Shown here one piece after another: positions 30,635 through 40,227 of a stretch of 64,000 nucleotides of DNA. The translations under genes were made by a program, and so were the position numbers. The stretch covers positions 1 through 64,000 of the forward strand of contig CAZJWK010000002.1 in NCBI GenBank assembly GCA_964549595.1. The letters are read 5' to 3'. Under the pieces are notes generated by a model. It saw only the letters and a program-made list of their open reading frames with translations, did no database searches and was not told where the DNA came from. The stretch comes from CAZQQN01 sp964549595. GTDB taxonomy: Bacteria > Bacteroidota > Bacteroidia > CAILMK01 > CAYYUA01. How positions within the stretch are numbered: position 1 is the stretch's first letter; each line of letters starts with the position of its first letter.

Positions 30635-31756
30635 ATGGATCAAAAAAATGGTAATCCAGCTGTATTAGTACTGGCCGATGGCACTTATTTTTATGGGCAA
30701 GCGGTAGGAAAGAAAGGTACCACTACAGGTGAAGTTTGTTACAATACTGGTATGACCGGATACCAGGAAATTTTTACGGATCCTTCTTATTATGGCCAGA
30801 TCATGACTATGACCAGCGTTCATATAGGAAATTATGGGATTAAATCCACTGAAAGCGAGTCCCAAAGCCCTAAAATCAATGGTCTTGTTTGTCGAAATTT
30901 TTCGAACCAATATTCCAGAAAAATGGGTGACCGGTCCCTTCAGCAATTTTTTGAAGATAATGGGTTAGTAGGTATTGCTGGTGTTGACACTCGTGCTTTG
31001 GTAAAACATGTAAGGGAAAAGGGCGCAATGAATGCTTTAATATCCTCCGAAAACAGCAATTTGGAAGATTTATTAAGCCAGTTGGGTCAAACTCCTGAAA
31101 TGGAGGGCTTAGAGCTATCCACTAATGTAACCACTCAAGAAAGCTTTACCAAAGGTAATCCCGATGCGTCTTTCAGAGTAGCCGTTTTGGACTTGGGTAT
31201 CAAATCTACCATTCTCGATCAATTAGTAGACCGGGGATGCTATTTAAAAGTTTTTCCTGCCAAAACGGAGTTTCAGGAAATTAATGAATGGGAGCCGGAT
31301 GGTTACTTTGTTTCCAATGGCCCCGGAGATCCCGCAGCCGTTAATTATGCCATTGATACGGTTAAGGGTATGCTTAACACGAATAAACCTTTTTTCGGTA
31401 TATGCTTGGGGCATCAGCTTTTTGCCCTTGCTATGGGATGTGAAACCTATAAAATGCACAATGGTCACCGGGGGATCAACCATCCTGTTAAAAATTTGAT
31501 CACACAGCGGTGTGAAGTAACTTCCCAAAACCATGGTTTTGCTGTGGATCATAACTCTGTCGAAAATCACGAAGACTTGGAAGTTACCCACCTAAATCTT
31601 AATGATAATTCTGTGGAAGGACTGAAAAGTAAAACTTTTGATGCCTTTTCCGTTCAATACCATCCCGAAGCTTCCCCTGGTCCTCATGATGCCCGTTACC
31701 TTTTTAATCATTTTCATGAGTTATTGACTCGATTTAAGGGTCACTCTGTTCACTAA
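30635..31756 (+). CDS. carA: Carbamoyl-phosphate synthase small subunit
   Basis: CarA hydrolyses glutamine and passes ammonia to CarB for carbamoyl phosphate, feeding pyrimidine and arginine synthesis. The 373-residue protein has the N-terminal small-subunit domain (FTDPSYYGQIMTMTSVHIGN) and a class I glutamine amidotransferase domain with Cys257 in GICLGHQ, His343 and Glu345 in YHPEASPGPHD. carB is not in the window. Its 3' end is copied at 91 percent or so on the far side of the N gap downstream, so the C terminus shown here comes from one contig edge. Confidence 0.97.
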   Translation: MDQKNGNPAVLVLADGTYFYGQAVGKKGTTTGEVCYNTGMTGYQEIFTDPSYYGQIMTMTSVHIGNYGIKSTESESQSPKINGLVCRNFSNQYSRKMGDRSLQQFFEDNGLVGIAGVDTRALVKHVREKGAMNALISSENSNLEDLLSQLGQTPEMEGLELSTNVTTQESFTKGNPDASFRVAVLDLGIKSTILDQLVDRGCYLKVFPAKTEFQEINEWEPDGYFVSNGPGDPAAVNYAIDTVKGMLNTNKPFFGICLGHQLFALAMGCETYKMHNGHRGINHPVKNLITQRCEVTSQNHGFAVDHNSVENHEDLEVTHLNLNDNSVEGLKSKTFDAFSVQYHPEASPGPHDARYLFNHFHELLTRFKGHSVH

Positions 31757-31812
31757 TATTTTCTTTATTCAAAAAATACAACCCTATTTATGAGCTACTT
31801 TGCTGAAATTCA
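31665..31812 (+). repeat. Left copy of duplicated carA-eno junction
   Basis: This 148-base stretch holds the last codons of carA, the spacer and the first 23 bases of an eno start (ATG at 31790). It reappears, with about 13 substitutions and a 3-base length difference, at 31823-31973 beyond the N run. It is best read as the edge of the left contig. Confidence 0.85.
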
Positions 31813-31822
31813 NNNNNNNNNN
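31813..31822. other. Assembly gap of ten N
   Basis: Ten undetermined bases. Because both flanks carry the same carA-eno junction, the two contigs overlap rather than being separated by unknown unique sequence, unless a true tandem duplication is hidden here. Confidence 0.99.
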
Positions 31823-33227
<1,405 letters not shown>

Positions 33228-33239
33228 ATCATTTTAAAG

Positions 33240-33274
33240 AGCGGAATGGGTTTTCTCGTTCCGCTTATTATTTT
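33240..33274 (+). terminator. Terminator after eno
   Basis: AGCGGAA (33240-33246) pairs with TTCCGCT (33259-33265) around a 12-base loop, followed by TATTATTTT. Modest 7-base stem, correctly placed 12 bases after the eno stop. Confidence 0.65.
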
Positions 33275-33306
33275 GCTTAGCAAAAAGGTCCATCCAATAA
33301 CTATTG

Positions 33307-33339
33307 TTTGAATTCCTTTCAGTGATTTTTTTATTTTTG
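33307..33339 (+). promoter_or_regulatory. Bacteroidota-type promoter for divIC/ftsB-like gene
   Basis: TTTG (33307-33310) and TATTTTTG (33332-33339) are separated by 21 bases, fitting the consensus. The downstream gene starts at 33354, leaving a very short leader. Confidence 0.65.
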
Positions 33340-33353
33340 GAAAAGCTTTTGTT

Positions 33354-33659
33354 ATGAAGGAGCAATACCTGAATATCCTTAAAAATAAATACTTCATCGT
33401 TACCGCTATTGTTTTGGTTTGGATGACTTTCTTTGATAGCAACAACTTTATCCATATAGTCAATAAAACAGTGAAATTACAAGCGTTAAAGAAAGAGAAG
33501 AACTATTACCTGGAAAAGATGAAAGAAACCAAAAAAGCAAGGCGAGAGCTTATGAAAAACGGGGAATCCCTGGAAAGGTTTGCCCGTGAAAAATACTTTA
33601 TGAAAAAGCCTAATGAAGATTTATACGTGGTTATTGAAGAAGATAACCAGCATGATTAA
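33354..33659 (+). CDS. Septum formation initiator family protein (DivIC/FtsB-like)
   Basis: The 101-residue protein has a short cytoplasmic N terminus, one membrane helix (about residues 12-29, KYFIVTAIVLVWMTFF), and a charged coiled coil (about 38-72). It ends with the family pattern ESLERFAREKYFMKKPNEDL. FtsB/DivIC proteins join FtsL and FtsQ in the divisome. Bacteroidota members commonly lie beside eno, as here. It converges on pabB with 7 bases between stops. Confidence 0.88.
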   Translation: MKEQYLNILKNKYFIVTAIVLVWMTFFDSNNFIHIVNKTVKLQALKKEKNYYLEKMKETKKARRELMKNGESLERFAREKYFMKKPNEDLYVVIEEDNQHD

Positions 33660-33666
33660 TGCATTG

Positions 33667-34977
33667 CTAATTGCTCTTCAGGGCCCTCTTTAATTTATCG
33701 ATTTTTACATTGCATTCTTCAAATTCCTCTTCAGGATTGGCATCAAAGGTGATGGCCGAGCCAACGGGGATAGATACATATTGATTATCAGCATTGTAAA
33801 GGAAGGACCTGATGATCACATTGAAATCAAAATCCCCCCAGGGAGTGATATAACCTATTGCACCAGAAAAAATACCCCTTTTGAAATTTTCATATTTTTC
33901 AATAAGTGTCATTGCGCTAACCTTTGGTGCTCCGGTCATTGAACCCATTGGGAAAGCATTTTTAATGGCTTCTATGGTATCCGTTTGGTCAGTCATCTCT
34001 GCGGTTACTGTGGATATCATTTGATGGACGGCAGGAAAGGGGTATATTCCAAACAATTCTTCTACCTGCACAGAACCCGGGATGGCACTTTTGGCCAGGT
34101 CATTTCTTACAAGGTCTACTATCATGACATTTTCAGCCCTTTCCTTATCATTATTCCTGAGCGCTTCTTTTAAGGCTTTATCTTTTTCCGGGGTTTGGCC
34201 CCGCTTAATGGTACCCTTAATAGGCTGGGATATAAGTTTTCTACCGGTTTTCTTCAAAAAACGCTCCATGCTTGCAGAAATAACATAATGTTCATGGTAA
34301 CGATAAAAACAAGCAAAGGGCGTTGGTGAGGTTTTCATTAAATCCTTAAAAAGTGAAAAGGGATTTAACCTGGTCTTTTCGGCATAAAATTCCTGGCAAA
34401 AGTTGACTTCATAAACATTGCCATCAATAATCTCCTGGATTAAGGAATTAGCCCTGCTTATGTACTCCTTTCGAGGGAGGTTGTTATAGAATCTAACGCT
34501 TTGGGAATTTTTATTCTTCCTCGTTTCGCATTCCGTTTGAATATTTTGGTATAGTTGTTCAATGGTTGATTGGTTAGGACCGTAAATGATTAAATCATTC
34601 TTTTTAAGGGCAATCACCCATTCGGGGATAAAAAAGTGCAAGTCATCAAATTGTTGATTGTCCTCATTTTTAGAAGATAATGCTTCCAAATCATTTTTTA
34701 GGTCATAGGCCAAATGCCCAAAACACCATTCATTGTTCAGCCAATGGCTAAGGGCTTCAAAATTTTTTCCTTTTGGGGATGAAAATATTTGGTCTTTGGC
34801 TCCTCCACCGACCAGTAAATCATAGGTATGATATTGCGGGGAAGCGTCAGCAGTTGTTTGAGAATAAAAATTATTGGAGTCAAGGTAACAGAATACCGAA
34901 TAATTTTCTAAAAGAGCGAGGATATTATTTCGTAAGGAGGAATGGTTTCCCTCCCAGCGAAAATGCTTTTCCTTCAT
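33667..34977 (-). CDS. pabB: Aminodeoxychorismate synthase component I
   Basis: A chorismate-binding enzyme of 436 residues that makes 4-amino-4-deoxychorismate for folate. Family motifs: ISQPIKGTIKRGQTPEKDKA, the segment ENVMIVDLVRNDLAKSAIPG, FPMGSMTGAPKVSAMTLIEK and the C-terminal IPVGSAITFDANPEEEFEEC. PabB and anthranilate synthase I share most motifs; the PIKGT sequence (with lysine in place of the Ala of TrpE) points to PabB. The amidotransferase partner is not nearby. The start is 15 bases after the upstream peptidase gene, so the two probably share a transcript. Confidence 0.88.
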   Translation of the reverse strand: MKEKHFRWEGNHSSLRNNILALLENYSVFCYLDSNNFYSQTTADASPQYHTYDLLVGGGAKDQIFSSPKGKNFEALSHWLNNEWCFGHLAYDLKNDLEALSSKNEDNQQFDDLHFFIPEWVIALKKNDLIIYGPNQSTIEQLYQNIQTECETRKNKNSQSVRFYNNLPRKEYISRANSLIQEIIDGNVYEVNFCQEFYAEKTRLNPFSLFKDLMKTSPTPFACFYRYHEHYVISASMERFLKKTGRKLISQPIKGTIKRGQTPEKDKALKEALRNNDKERAENVMIVDLVRNDLAKSAIPGSVQVEELFGIYPFPAVHQMISTVTAEMTDQTDTIEAIKNAFPMGSMTGAPKVSAMTLIEKYENFKRGIFSGAIGYITPWGDFDFNVIIRSFLYNADNQYVSIPVGSAITFDANPEEEFEECNVKIDKLKRALKSN

Positions 34978-34992
34978 GGATTTACCCTTTTC

Positions 34993-37900
34993 CTAACGCA
35001 TGAGGTAAAGTTTTCCGATATTTTTTTCGAAAAATTGATCACCTGCGGTTTTTCGATGGTCAATGCTTTCTCCATTCAGGTAAGCCTTTACTTTATAAAA
35101 ATAAACACCGTTTCCTACCGGGTCCCCAAATTCATCCTTTCCGTGCCAGACATAATTGGTTTTGTTAACACCAATATTTAGGGGGCCAAGTTCATCTTTG
35201 GTAATTTCTTTTATGACTTTCCCTCTGATAGTCATTATTTGGATATTGATTTTATCGGGGACCTGAGAACCTGTTAGGGTAAACACAAAACGCATACGGC
35301 TGGTAAAAGGGTTGGGATAGGGGTAAAAATTGGTGATAGTGGATTCGTTAATGACTTTAAATTGCTTTTGGTACAACCTATTCCCTGATCGGTTCCCGGT
35401 TTCGTCCTTTGCTTGTATTTTAAGTTCGTAATCGCCGTTTTTCAAGCTTTTCTGCGGCTCATACATGACGGTAGCTTTATTTTGTTTCCCGTTTTCAGCC
35501 GGATAGAAATCCAGATCTTCCTGGTAGTCCAGCTTTTGTTCCTTACCCCCGGGCTTTTTTAATAAAACCTTGATTTGAGCAGTATCATTCAGTAGTAAAT
35601 AGTTGTTGTCATCCTCTGCTTTAATTCGGATTTTCGGTTGTGGGGAAACTATGGCTCCGTCCATTATATGTCTGCCATTAAATGTGACATCAATGGCGGG
35701 ATCTGTTTTGTCCTTCTTGACATAAAAATCTCTTGTAATCACGTTGTTGAACAGGTACTGCTCCGGTTGATCCAATTCCGGATTAACAGTGGACCTTATA
35801 GTGTAGGAACCGGAAAGGTTATTGGTGGGCCATTTTTTTCCATCAATAATGGAATCTTTTGGATCCAGGGGATTATGGGTTTTACTTACATTAAATACCT
35901 GGTTACGGTTATCATCCAAAATTTTATGCTTCCATAACACACTGTCCATTGCAAACTGACTAATGTTTTGATAGGCAGTTTTGAATCTTAAACTATCTCC
36001 TTGTTGCAATGTATCCTTATAAAAATTAAAAGCCAAATTGGGCTGAATAGTACCTTCCGGAACAAATTCATAAAGCACTATCCAATTAGCCAGTTTTGGA
36101 GGTGTGACATTAGTGGAATCGAAAAAATCTGCTTTTAACTTGAGAAATGGATATTGCTCTGCGTTTATGTCTTCAATAGAGTGACTACCTGTTGGCAAGT
36201 CTGTTTTTAACGTTTCCTCATCACCGTTTTTTTTAACACCAATAATGGAAAAAGAAGCAGAATCATCTGAGGGACTTTCTAGTGGAGAAGTTTGAAGGGT
36301 GGCTTCCTGCCAGTTTTTGGATGGCCCTATCAATGTAGATGTGACCTGTCCAAAAGGTTGTATTGGAGCCATTTGCAAAGTGGTGCTTAGGTTCTGATTA
36401 GACGGTTGGGTAGAAATGCTTGTATCCGGGAGTTTTTCAGATGTTGAACCAATTGCCTCACCTTTTTCCCCTTTCAGGATATAAGGCCAGCCATTCTTTA
36501 TTTGTCTTATTTGGTCACCGCCCAAATTTTCTATTTTTCGATAGACCTCTCCCCACAAGTTTTCAAATTGATGCTCATTTCGGGTAGAGAGTAATATCTT
36601 ATACCCGTTGGGGATGGAATCCAAATGATTAAGGAAATCCTTGACAACAGCAGTATCTATTTCCCCGTTATTCTTTGTCCAATCGAACGTGAATACACCA
36701 GTGTATTTTTTATTATGGCCGTCTTTGTCGCCTACGTTTGACAATTTATTGTAAGGGCTTTCATAATAAAACCTTTCTACTTGATCCGGCTCAATGGCGA
36801 GGACAAGTACTCCATTTTTAGGCCCCCCATAGTAAAGAAGCTGAGATCCTCTATTCTCATATCGGAATGTAATACCTTGAGGCCTTACATTCGTCTTATA
36901 ACGTCCTCTCACTTGGCGGTTAAAATTTAATATTCTACTCCCCGTATCAATGGTCATATCCCTGGTTTTACTACCTAAAATCTGGTAATAATTACCTTGC
37001 GCCCACCCTGATGGGCTACCTTTAATATATATAAAGGAACTGGTTTCCCAGGCATTGTTTCCATTATTGCCTTTTAACCGAACCCGCCAGAAATAAACTG
37101 TTGAATCCTTATTAAGTAGCCTTGTATTCCATCCTACGAAAGATCCGTCTTTAATAGGTCCGGAGCTTTTCTTATAAGGACTGGAAAATGAAGGGGTTGT
37201 GTCAATTTCAAATTCATAAGTGGCTTGATTAAGGAAAAGGTTGTTAGCTTGTGCTTTTAGCCTGACATTTTTTTGAGGTACGATGCCAAATTCCCGTGGC
37301 GAAATGGGGCTAACTCCCTTTGAAGGGAAGAATTTCTCAATTATAGCCGTATTATTGCTTTCACTGATTTCACGTATCTTTTTCTTTGGGTCTAATGTGA
37401 TTTTGAATTTATTTTTTCCTTTGAATTTGCTATTGGGTTTTATGTAAATCACTGTCGTATCACTGAAATAGGGGGCTTTTATTTTAAAGGAATCGTAAAC
37501 CTTAGAGGAAAAATCAGCAAAAGTTTGTTTGACCCTGATCGAGAAGGAATCATTAACAGCCCTCCCCAGATTTGAGGTTATAATGCTTAACCCGAAAGAA
37601 TCCATTGAAGTGTTAGGATTAGAGGGGATAAATTTTATTTGGGCTTTGTTTGTTTCGTAATCGGGCTTTTTCGGTGAATAAAGTTTCAAGGCAGGATCTC
37701 CTTGCAATGTTTTTTGAAAGATTTGGTTTTCATTTTGAATATGATATCGAGAGGAGCCTCCATCATGCTTAAAGTCGTTAATTGTGCCCAATAGGATATC
37801 ACCTAAGTTTTGCCCGTATTTTTTCTGGAATAAATTTTTGTAAAAGTCTCTTGTATAGGGCTGAAGGAAACTTGGGAAGCTGAAATGGGATTCAGCAAGC

Positions 37901-40023
37901 CAAGCAATTCCTCCCTTTTTGGACATAATGAATCGATCCACCATTTTCGGCGATGGATTGTACGAATCACCCAATATACAGCCACTAAAGTAGAATATGG
38001 GATAGTTGGCTTTGTTTTGGGTATAGGCCTCTGGCTCCCCAATATCCACTTCCAGTTTTTCAGCCGCACCATGCCCAAAATAATTTACCATTTGCAAACC
38101 ATTGTTAAGCTTTTCTATAAAATCCGCTTTAAGGGTTTTGTCGACCGGGAAGGACTTACTTTTCGAAAGGTTATAAATATTGGCCCCAAAATTGGTATCC
38201 CTTGCAATATCCGCGTAATTTCTCAAATAGGTTTTGATTCGTTCGTTAAGGCCTTTACCTTTACCCCCTGCTATATGCATAAGATTTTTTCGCCACTTGA
38301 GCCCTTCCTGCTTGGTTTTGATTTGGTTTTCGTAAGCAGTAAGCTTATTAAAATAGTTGAGGGCTTTTTGATTGTCGGTGGCAGGTATGCGACCCACAGC
38401 TACCGGAATATTGGTAGTTTTTTGGTTAAATTTTTTAAGGTTGTAGACGAATAAATTATCTGAGGGAGGGTTCCCGATAGCAGGCACCAAATCTTCGTTA
38501 ATAAGATTCTCTCTTCTTACGTGTTTGTTAGAGAGCCCATTTCCCAATAATAAGAGGTAATCCGGCAATTTGGATCTTTTAGCCAGGCTTTTCATAAAAT
38601 ACCGGATGGATAACGGATGATGGATACCGTAACTAAATTGGTTAAAAAGGTCTGAAACGTAAACTTTATTGACTGTATAATCCCTCGAGCGATAATTGGC
38701 ATATTGTTGGGCTACTTTTTTTAGCTTTTTGTTGGTGATTATTAGATACTCGAGGTCTTCCGGGATTTTTTGATCGAAATTTTTCATTTCCACCTTAACC
38801 GGGTCCACTTTAGTCAATTTGTTTTCATCAGTAAGTAATAAATCTTGTTTCCCCACTATGGCAGGGATTAATGCCTTAAACTTATTTTGGGCAAGGGTTC
38901 CTTTCACAATGGCCTGATTGGCTTTATCAAAAATTAACGGTTTATTAAGATTAGAAGGATATCCGGGAAATTCAACCAGGTATTGGCCGTTGTTCTTTTT
39001 ATTGAAGGCAAAGCTGAAAGGTAATGTCCCACCAAGCTCAAATGTTTTAGGGTATTTGAGTTTGATATAAAATATATAACACCGCCCGTAACCAATATTG
39101 CCAGGTGATTGAAATCGGGGAGTGCGTTTTATATTAAATTTAGTCTTTTTATTTTTTAAGGCTTTCTGATTTAGGGGAAATGTTTCTAACTTATATTGGA
39201 AAGATTTATGCCAAACGTTGTGTTTGACCTGCCCGCCATTTACACGGATTTCTGTTCGGTGATTATATCGCTCTCCTGAGTTGTCTTCGTAGAATCCGTT
39301 TTTTTCGGGGCTGAACAATAATAATTCTGCCTTTGGTTGGGGGCCGGCTTGGTAGAAGTTTTCGGTATTGATAGAAAAGTTTCTGTCTATATAGGGTGTA
39401 TATTCCACGGACCACCCTTCGCCTGTTGTGTAATGGGAATTGCCAAAAACACCAGCATTCTCAACATTGGAAAACCCGGATCGGTAATCCTTTTGGATTG
39501 TATAATTACGGTTGGTTAGGGTAAGGCCTGTTTTAATAAAGTACTTCTCGGGGTTGTAATTAGCATAATTGGTGTTTTTGATGGTTTTGTAACGCTTCCC
39601 ATTCGCTCCTTGCTTCCAGGTCAGAAAATAAGATGCTGAGTCCGTGTAAAGGCTTGAAAATTTATGGGGTTGATCTTCAGGGTTTTTATAGAGTCCCGAG
39701 TCCAGGGCGCCGTCATTTTTTTCCCCCAAAAAAATGATATGATCACCCTGGTCAAAGCTGTTATCTCCACCTGTTTGAATACGGATGGGCTGCTCTTTGC
39801 CCATATTAAATAACTGAAAATTATTGGGGTCAATGGTAGAAGGATTAATGCTGGTTTTTTGATCTATTGATTTAAAAGTGATTTTATAAACTCCTTTTTC
39901 GCCCACTTTAAATTTCAGGTAAGTCTGGTTTGGGTTAATCCATTCATTGGAAGGAACCTGGCTATCCGCAAAAAAAGGAAGGGATATTAGTAGGAGACTT
40001 GAAGTCACTAAAACCTTGTTCAT
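34993..40023 (-). CDS. porU2: Putative type IX secretion system sortase PorU2 (C25 peptidase)
   Basis: A 1676-residue exported protein. It has a signal peptide (residues 1-22, LLLISLPFFADSQ), a beta-rich N-terminal part, and a gingipain-like C25 peptidase domain (about 425-800) with the probable catalytic His651 in NYFGHGAAEKL and Cys682 in FSGCILGDSYN. Ig- and CARDB-like segments follow, and the last 110 residues form a FlgD-like domain (FYPYPNPFTSRMRFVF to GNGVYFYKVKAYLNG). C25 proteins of this size and layout are named PorU2 in current family lists. PorU itself cleaves the C-terminal signal of type IX cargo and attaches it to lipopolysaccharide; PorU2's exact role is less settled. Divergent from sucA. 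Confidence 0.83.
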   Translation of the reverse strand: MNKVLVTSSLLLISLPFFADSQVPSNEWINPNQTYLKFKVGEKGVYKITFKSIDQKTSINPSTIDPNNFQLFNMGKEQPIRIQTGGDNSFDQGDHIIFLGEKNDGALDSGLYKNPEDQPHKFSSLYTDSASYFLTWKQGANGKRYKTIKNTNYANYNPEKYFIKTGLTLTNRNYTIQKDYRSGFSNVENAGVFGNSHYTTGEGWSVEYTPYIDRNFSINTENFYQAGPQPKAELLLFSPEKNGFYEDNSGERYNHRTEIRVNGGQVKHNVWHKSFQYKLETFPLNQKALKNKKTKFNIKRTPRFQSPGNIGYGRCYIFYIKLKYPKTFELGGTLPFSFAFNKKNNGQYLVEFPGYPSNLNKPLIFDKANQAIVKGTLAQNKFKALIPAIVGKQDLLLTDENKLTKVDPVKVEMKNFDQKIPEDLEYLIITNKKLKKVAQQYANYRSRDYTVNKVYVSDLFNQFSYGIHHPLSIRYFMKSLAKRSKLPDYLLLLGNGLSNKHVRRENLINEDLVPAIGNPPSDNLFVYNLKKFNQKTTNIPVAVGRIPATDNQKALNYFNKLTAYENQIKTKQEGLKWRKNLMHIAGGKGKGLNERIKTYLRNYADIARDTNFGANIYNLSKSKSFPVDKTLKADFIEKLNNGLQMVNYFGHGAAEKLEVDIGEPEAYTQNKANYPIFYFSGCILGDSYNPSPKMVDRFIMSKKGGIAWLAESHFSFPSFLQPYTRDFYKNLFQKKYGQNLGDILLGTINDFKHDGGSSRYHIQNENQIFQKTLQGDPALKLYSPKKPDYETNKAQIKFIPSNPNTSMDSFGLSIITSNLGRAVNDSFSIRVKQTFADFSSKVYDSFKIKAPYFSDTTVIYIKPNSKFKGKNKFKITLDPKKKIREISESNNTAIIEKFFPSKGVSPISPREFGIVPQKNVRLKAQANNLFLNQATYEFEIDTTPSFSSPYKKSSGPIKDGSFVGWNTRLLNKDSTVYFWRVRLKGNNGNNAWETSSFIYIKGSPSGWAQGNYYQILGSKTRDMTIDTGSRILNFNRQVRGRYKTNVRPQGITFRYENRGSQLLYYGGPKNGVLVLAIEPDQVERFYYESPYNKLSNVGDKDGHNKKYTGVFTFDWTKNNGEIDTAVVKDFLNHLDSIPNGYKILLSTRNEHQFENLWGEVYRKIENLGGDQIRQIKNGWPYILKGEKGEAIGSTSEKLPDTSISTQPSNQNLSTTLQMAPIQPFGQVTSTLIGPSKNWQEATLQTSPLESPSDDSASFSIIGVKKNGDEETLKTDLPTGSHSIEDINAEQYPFLKLKADFFDSTNVTPPKLANWIVLYEFVPEGTIQPNLAFNFYKDTLQQGDSLRFKTAYQNISQFAMDSVLWKHKILDDNRNQVFNVSKTHNPLDPKDSIIDGKKWPTNNLSGSYTIRSTVNPELDQPEQYLFNNVITRDFYVKKDKTDPAIDVTFNGRHIMDGAIVSPQPKIRIKAEDDNNYLLLNDTAQIKVLLKKPGGKEQKLDYQEDLDFYPAENGKQNKATVMYEPQKSLKNGDYELKIQAKDETGNRSGNRLYQKQFKVINESTITNFYPYPNPFTSRMRFVFTLTGSQVPDKINIQIMTIRGKVIKEITKDELGPLNIGVNKTNYVWHGKDEFGDPVGNGVYFYKVKAYLNGESIDHRKTAGDQFFEKNIGKLYLMR

Positions 40024-40059
40024 ATTTTGTTTTTATTCCTATAGTTATGAACAAAGAAA

Positions 40060-40067
40060 CAAAGATA
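40060..40067 (-). promoter_or_regulatory. Possible -7 box for porU2-pabB
   Basis: On the minus strand this reads TATCTTTG, matching TAnnTTTG, 36 bases before the porU2 start. No TTTG is found at the proper -33 distance, so the call is weak. Confidence 0.35.
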
Positions 40068-40191
40068 TTCTAATAAAAGGTTTCTTATTGGGTTTTTCAT
40101 TTTAAGTGGGTTCTACTATCAAAGGATTTAAATGAACCATTTATTTCCTGTTGTAATTTCATTTTAATGGCCTAAAAATACTATTTATCTT

Positions 40192-40199
40192 TAAATTTG
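40192..40199 (+). promoter_or_regulatory. Possible -7 box for sucA operon
   Basis: TAAATTTG matches the -7 consensus, 28 bases before the sucA ATG. The -33 region (near 40169) has no TTTG. It is the best candidate start for sucA-sucB-lpdA transcription. Confidence 0.5.
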
Positions 40200-40227
40200 C
40201 AAAAATAAAATAGCCGGGAATTGAATT

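Noticed and set aside
37885..38454. A 189-codon open frame antisense to the PorU2 gene
   Set aside because: It overlaps the catalytic region of a clear long gene and shows no domain, start signal or composition of its own.
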